From Thermotogaceae bacterium (GTDB lineage: Bacteria > Thermotogota > Thermotogae > B21-G9 > HyVt-16), in the NCBI GenBank assembly GCA_011043375.1, contig DQYP01000084.1:1-8815 (forward strand): DNA of 8,815 bases, in the 5' to 3' direction. The first letter of the stretch is position 1; every line of letters starts with the position of its first letter. Of the stretch, positions 6,518 to 8,815 are shown piece after piece. The notes beneath the pieces are model-generated. The model searched no databases. It saw nothing but the letters and a program-made list of their open reading frames with translations, and was not told the origin of the DNA. The position numbers were made by a program, and so were the translations under genes.

Positions 6518-7024
6518 CTACTTTTCCATCCAAAATTCTATCTTTGCTCCTTCCTTAAATCCAAATCTTTTGAAAAATCCAGCTTTGGCTTCCAATGCGT
6601 ACATATATGGGAATGGACTTTTGTAAATTTTACAATTTTCTTCCTCGCATGGATCCATTCTTTGAATATTTAAAATCTTGCCTTCTGAATCTATAAACGC
6701 TATATCCAGGGGCACTAAAGTGTTTTTCATCCAAAAGCCATAGTCAACGTAATCATTGAAAACAAACAACATCCCAAATTTCCAAGGAATACTCTTTCTA
6801 TTCATCAAACCGTATTCCCAGAGTTCTTCAGTATTGGCAACCTCGATTTTTATCTCCAGAATCTTCTCATTTTGTGTTATTCTCAACCTGCCTTTTGGGA
6901 ATTCTGGTATTGATACACTGGATTTTGAAAATGTTGGAAGAATAAAAACAACCAAGATTAAAAATATTATTGAAATAATTCCCACAACGATCAACAATTT
7001 TTTACTCTTAGCTATTTTCGTCAA
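6518..7024 (-). CDS. Membrane-anchored DUF192 protein
   Basis: A 168-residue protein of the DUF192 (COG1430) family, whose molecular function is not established. A basic N-terminus (KIAKSKK) and one helix at about 10-29 indicate an uncleaved anchor or signal sequence, with the domain outside the cytoplasmic membrane. The domain shows the family pattern: YGLMNRKSIP (71-80), GMLFVF (84-89), GFWMKNTLVPLDIAFID (96-112), then YALEAKAGFF near the C-terminus. A CEEENC pair (Cys126, Cys131) lies in the variable loop and could form a disulfide. The start is TTG 7022-7024, with AAGGAG of the upstream gene 11 nt away. It overlaps the deiodinase-like gene by 17 nt, so the two form an operon with likely coupled translation, although no functional link is known. 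Confidence 0.85.
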   Translation of the reverse strand: MTKIAKSKKLLIVVGIISIIFLILVVFILPTFSKSSVSIPEFPKGRLRITQNEKILEIKIEVANTEELWEYGLMNRKSIPWKFGMLFVFNDYVDYGFWMKNTLVPLDIAFIDSEGKILNIQRMDPCEEENCKIYKSPFPYMYALEAKAGFFKRFGFKEGAKIEFWMEK

Positions 7025-7577
7025 AAAGCACTATCTCCTTCAACTCTTTTCTTTTATACTTTGGCTTTGAATCATTGGAATAACCAATAGGCATTATTAC
7101 TTCCAGTCGATAATCTTTTGAAACATCCGTTAAATTCGCAACATCGGTAAAATTAGGAGGAGTGTATGGTACAGTAGCGAGCCCTTTTTCTTCAAGGGCT
7201 AATAAGAAGTATCCGATCGAAAGCCATACGGATTCTCTGGAAAAAGGTGCTAGCTTATCTGAAAACACTAAAACAAGATAAGGTGCTTGAGTTAAAAAAT
7301 CTTTTTTCCAAGAGAAACCATGTTTCTCAAGCCAATTTTTTAATTTTCCTTTAGATCTATCATAAAAAGTTTTTTCAGCTTTTTCACATTCAATTCGTAT
7401 TCTCTGCTTTAATTCAAAATCTTTTATTATGTAAAACAACCAAGGCTGAGCGTTCATACCCGATGGAGCTTCCTTCGCTACATTGATAGCGTATAGAACA
7501 TCTTCCATGGTTGGAATATCATCAGACTTAAATTTTCTAACTGTCTTTCTATTCTTTGCAAGTTCGAGTAATGACAT
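7008..7577 (-). CDS. Nitroreductase-fold flavoprotein, iodotyrosine-deiodinase-like
   Basis: A 189-residue FMN enzyme of the nitroreductase superfamily. RKTVRKF (10-16) supplies the Arg residues for the FMN phosphate, APSGMNAQPW (37-46) the flavin loop, and GLATVPYTP (132-140) and IMPIGYS the rest of the site. Compared from memory with human iodotyrosine deiodinase (IYD), the match runs nearly end to end, including the substrate lid: Glu68, Tyr72 and Lys92 line up with the Glu157/Tyr161/Lys182 triad that grips the amino acid part of halotyrosine, and Thr139 with the Thr near flavin N5. SWKKDFLTQAP corresponds to NWIKEYLDTAP. A bacterial IYD is known from Thermotoga neapolitana. Reductive dehalogenation of halotyrosines or halophenols is therefore possible; the natural substrate is unknown. 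It lacks the membrane anchor of the animal enzyme. The start is ATG with AAGGAA about 11 nt before it. No consensus promoter is evident, but a 19-bp inverted repeat lies upstream. Confidence 0.82.
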   Translation of the reverse strand: MSLLELAKNRKTVRKFKSDDIPTMEDVLYAINVAKEAPSGMNAQPWLFYIIKDFELKQRIRIECEKAEKTFYDRSKGKLKNWLEKHGFSWKKDFLTQAPYLVLVFSDKLAPFSRESVWLSIGYFLLALEEKGLATVPYTPPNFTDVANLTDVSKDYRLEVIMPIGYSNDSKPKYKRKELKEIVLFDENS

Positions 7578-7592
7578 TTTTTCTCAGCTTCC

Positions 7593-7611
7593 TTGTGTAA
7601 AAATAACACAA
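7593..7611. promoter_or_regulatory. 19-bp inverted repeat upstream of the deiodinase-like gene
   Basis: TTGTGT (7593-7598) and ACACAA (7606-7611) are perfect 6-bp arms around seven A/T bases. The right end is 16 bp from the deiodinase-like start codon on its 5' side. The arms resemble the redox regulator Rex (TTGTGA-N6-TCACAA), but the spacing is one base longer and the inner bases differ. It may be an operator for another regulator or a small hairpin in the leader, close to the ribosome site. Confidence 0.4.
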
Positions 7612-7659
7612 TTATCATCAAAACAAGAAAAATTTTTAGAATATCCCCGATGCTGATCT

Positions 7660-7819
7660 CTAATGGGATTTGGAGACATCCTTTTGAGTATATCCAATGA
7701 ACTTTTTGCAGTAAAATGGAATACCCATAAAAATGATACCATGAATTTTTGTACCAAGCTCATCCAATACACGAGAACACCAGTTAAATATCCTTACCAT
7801 TACCAGTTAATACTATCAT
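7660..7819 (-). pseudogene. Possible decayed gene fragment
   Basis: The 262 bp between the deiodinase-like and ElyC-like genes contain no convincing intact gene. Read leftward, ATG 7819 opens an 11-codon frame (MIVLTGNGKDI) ending in TAA at 7784-7786. One base later in frame, a 40-codon stretch beginning WCSRVLDELGTKIHGI and continuing IFMGIPFYCKKFIGY runs to TAG at 7660-7662. The composition of this stretch looks protein-like, and a single-base change would join the two parts. No start with a ribosome site precedes either, and I do not recognise the family. Another frame is open at 7584-7772 (62 codons, GTG start) without a ribosome site. A direct repeat ACCAGTTAA occurs at 7779-7787 and 7802-7810. 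It may simply be non-coding spacer. Confidence 0.22.
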
Positions 7820-7839
7820 AGTCTATTTAGCATATTATA

Positions 7840-8601
7840 TCACCCACTATTGTATTTGATGCTGTACCACAAAATGCCTACAAGTTCATGAACAGCGGCC
7901 ATATTTGCATCAAACGCCTCGCTACTTGGAATAAAATCTACCCAACTTAGTTTTGAATAATCATATCTGTAATCAGTGGGATATGGAATAATTTTCTTAA
8001 TATCAAAAAGTTTGAAACATTTTATGGCCCTTTTCATATGAACCGCTGAGGTTACAACTAAGAGGTTTTCGAAACCTTTTTCTTTACATATTTTACTGGT
8101 ATACAAAGCGTTTTCATAGGTATTCTTAGCGTTAGGTTCTACTATTATCCCCTTGAGTTTTATTCCCATATCTTCAACTACTTTTTTCATTACCAATGCT
8201 TCAGGCATCTTCTTTCTTCCTGAACTTTCACCACCTGTAATAATCATTGGGATATCAAGTTTTTTGGCTAATAGAATCCCTTCATATAATCGCTGGAGTG
8301 CATGGGCATTTAAATAAACATTGTTTGGCCCAAAAACGATGCCACCGCCTAACGTTATTACTACGTCAATTCTTGAATATGTAGCTAAATTTGGTTGAGA
8401 ATAATAAGTTTCGAGAGGTTTCACAAAAATGTATGTTCCAATCCCGGTGTTTAGCAAATACACAACAATTGTAATTGTAAGAATAAAAAAGCTTAAAAAT
8501 TTGCGCTGTTTTCTAAAGGTGAATCCTAAGAATAGGAGAAATATTATCAATATTCCGGACGGCATCATCCAAGAACTTAGAATTTTCTGAAACACAATCA
8601 T
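7840..8601 (-). CDS. ElyC/YdcF-like membrane protein (DUF218 domain)
   Basis: A 253-residue protein with two N-terminal membrane helices (about 11-29 and 35-55) followed by a soluble DUF218 domain. Domain markers are DVVITLGGG (79-87), RLYEGILLAKK (104-114), IITGGES (120-126), NTYENAL (160-166) and LLVVTSAVHMKRA (180-192), the last containing the conserved His188. The two-helix layout and the C-terminal part around VDFIPSSEAF and HELVGILWYSIKY resemble Escherichia coli ElyC, a factor needed for normal peptidoglycan and envelope assembly; SanA and YdcF are more distant relatives. Biochemical activity of the family is unclear. The start is firm: AGGAGG (8607-8612) lies 5 nt before ATG. It has its own upstream promoter and no clear terminator after its stop. 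The nearby mur/ftsW genes fit an envelope role, but they are separated from it and transcribed the other way. Confidence 0.83.
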   Translation of the reverse strand: MIVFQKILSSWMMPSGILIIFLLFLGFTFRKQRKFLSFFILTITIVVYLLNTGIGTYIFVKPLETYYSQPNLATYSRIDVVITLGGGIVFGPNNVYLNAHALQRLYEGILLAKKLDIPMIITGGESSGRKKMPEALVMKKVVEDMGIKLKGIIVEPNAKNTYENALYTSKICKEKGFENLLVVTSAVHMKRAIKCFKLFDIKKIIPYPTDYRYDYSKLSWVDFIPSSEAFDANMAAVHELVGILWYSIKYNSG

Positions 8602-8630
8602 GGAATCCTCCTAAAGAATTTTCAAAGTTG

Positions 8631-8661
8631 ATTATACACAAAAAAGCGTAAAAAATTCCAA
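8631..8661 (-). promoter_or_regulatory. Probable promoter of the ElyC-like gene
   Basis: Read leftward, a perfect TATAAT (8636-8631) is preceded 19 bp away by TTGGAA (8661-8656), a fair but widely spaced -35. The expected start near 8624 leaves a leader of about 22 nt that includes the AGGAGG site. A 6-bp inverted repeat, TCCAAA (8657-8662) and TTTGGA (8674-8679), overlaps the -35. Confidence 0.45.
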
Positions 8662-8751
8662 AAAATCGAGTAATTTGGAGAAAATGGTAAGAATAATACC
8701 CTAAATCCATGATATTACTTTTAAATCCTTATTAAAGGTTATAGAATAACA

Positions 8752-8781
8752 TTGACATTAGAGTAACTCAAATGTTTCAAT
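8752..8781 (+). promoter_or_regulatory. Rightward promoter for a gene beyond the window
   Basis: A perfect -35 TTGACA (8752-8757) is followed 18 bp later by TTCAAT (8776-8781), with a TG at 8773-8774 forming an extended -10. The -10 hexamer itself matches at only four of six positions. The predicted start near 8788 falls at the left end of a large palindrome, which supports a regulated promoter. The gene served begins outside the window. Confidence 0.45.
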
Positions 8782-8786
8782 TAACG

Positions 8787-8814
8787 TTGATAACGTTTTC
8801 GAAAACGATTTCAA
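8787..8814. promoter_or_regulatory. LacI-type operator, 28-bp imperfect palindrome
   Basis: The core CGTTTTCGAAAACG (8794-8807) is a perfect 14-bp palindrome; outer arms TTGA (8787-8790) and TCAA (8811-8814) are symmetric about the same centre, giving 12 of 14 pairs matched. The right part, CGAAAACGATTTCA (8800-8813), fits the LacI/CcpA-family consensus TGNAANCGNTNNCA with one mismatch, and TGATAACGTTTTCG (8788-8801) fits it with two. TAACGTT also repeats at 8782-8788 and 8791-8797. It sits just after the promoter -10, as expected for a repressor site. Such sites in Thermotogae usually control sugar-use genes, but the target here is unseen. Confidence 0.6.
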
Positions 8815-8815
8815 A

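Noticed and set aside
7584..7772. 62-codon leftward frame with a GTG start
   Set aside because: No ribosome site and no recognisable similarity; mentioned only within the possible remnant.
7812..7822. ACTAT-C-ATAGT palindrome after the ElyC-like gene as its terminator
   Set aside because: Five A-T-rich pairs with a 1-nt centre cannot form a stable hairpin, and no T-run follows.
8656..8680. 6-bp inverted repeat with a following T-run, as a leftward terminator
   Set aside because: The stem is short, the loop 11 nt, and it overlaps the promoter of the ElyC-like gene, so a promoter element or chance is more likely.
1..8815. CRISPR array, insertion sequence, tRNA or rRNA
   Set aside because: No regularly spaced repeats, terminal inverted repeats with transposase, or cloverleaf-like sequences were seen on either strand.

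Overview
The window looks like part of a chromosome from an AT-rich, Gram-negative-type thermophile, most likely a member of the Thermotogae (Thermotoga/Pseudothermotoga-like). This is inferred, not proven. The reasons are strong AGGAGG-type ribosome sites, frequent TTG start codons, the order murD-ftsW-murG-murC, a MurC P-loop with Asp in place of the usual His (as I remember Thermotoga MurC), and a flavoenzyme related to iodotyrosine deiodinase, a family known from Thermotoga neapolitana. No mobile element, CRISPR array, tRNA or rRNA is visible.

Region 1-3764 (rightward) is the end of a division/cell-wall (dcw) operon: the last 45 codons of murD, then ftsW, murG and murC, tightly packed or overlapping. 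These genes make UDP-MurNAc-peptide (MurC, MurD), convert lipid I to lipid II (MurG) and polymerise lipid II at the septum (FtsW). The operon meets the convergent acp gene at a hairpin terminator that lies partly inside the murC coding sequence.

Region 3790-4311 holds a leftward acyl carrier protein gene with a consensus promoter, a 16-bp palindrome in its leader, and a divergent promoter for the next gene. The ACP carries an unusual acidic C-terminal tail of about 32 residues. Region 4312-6504 (rightward) is a large two-domain RND/MMPL-type membrane exporter.

Region 6518-7577 (leftward) is a two-gene operon: an iodotyrosine-deiodinase-like flavoprotein followed, with a 17-nt overlap, by a membrane-anchored DUF192 protein. 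A 19-bp inverted repeat sits just upstream. Region 7578-7839 has no convincing intact gene and may hold a decayed one. Region 7840-8601 (leftward) is an ElyC/YdcF-like (DUF218) membrane protein. The right edge (8750-8815) shows a rightward promoter followed by a 28-bp LacI-type operator for a gene outside the window.

The theme is envelope building: peptidoglycan precursors, fatty-acid carrier, a putative lipid or hydrophobe exporter and an ElyC-like factor. I see no clearly new multi-gene system. The best leads are the tailed ACP with its regulatory region, the deiodinase-like enzyme, and the edge operator.
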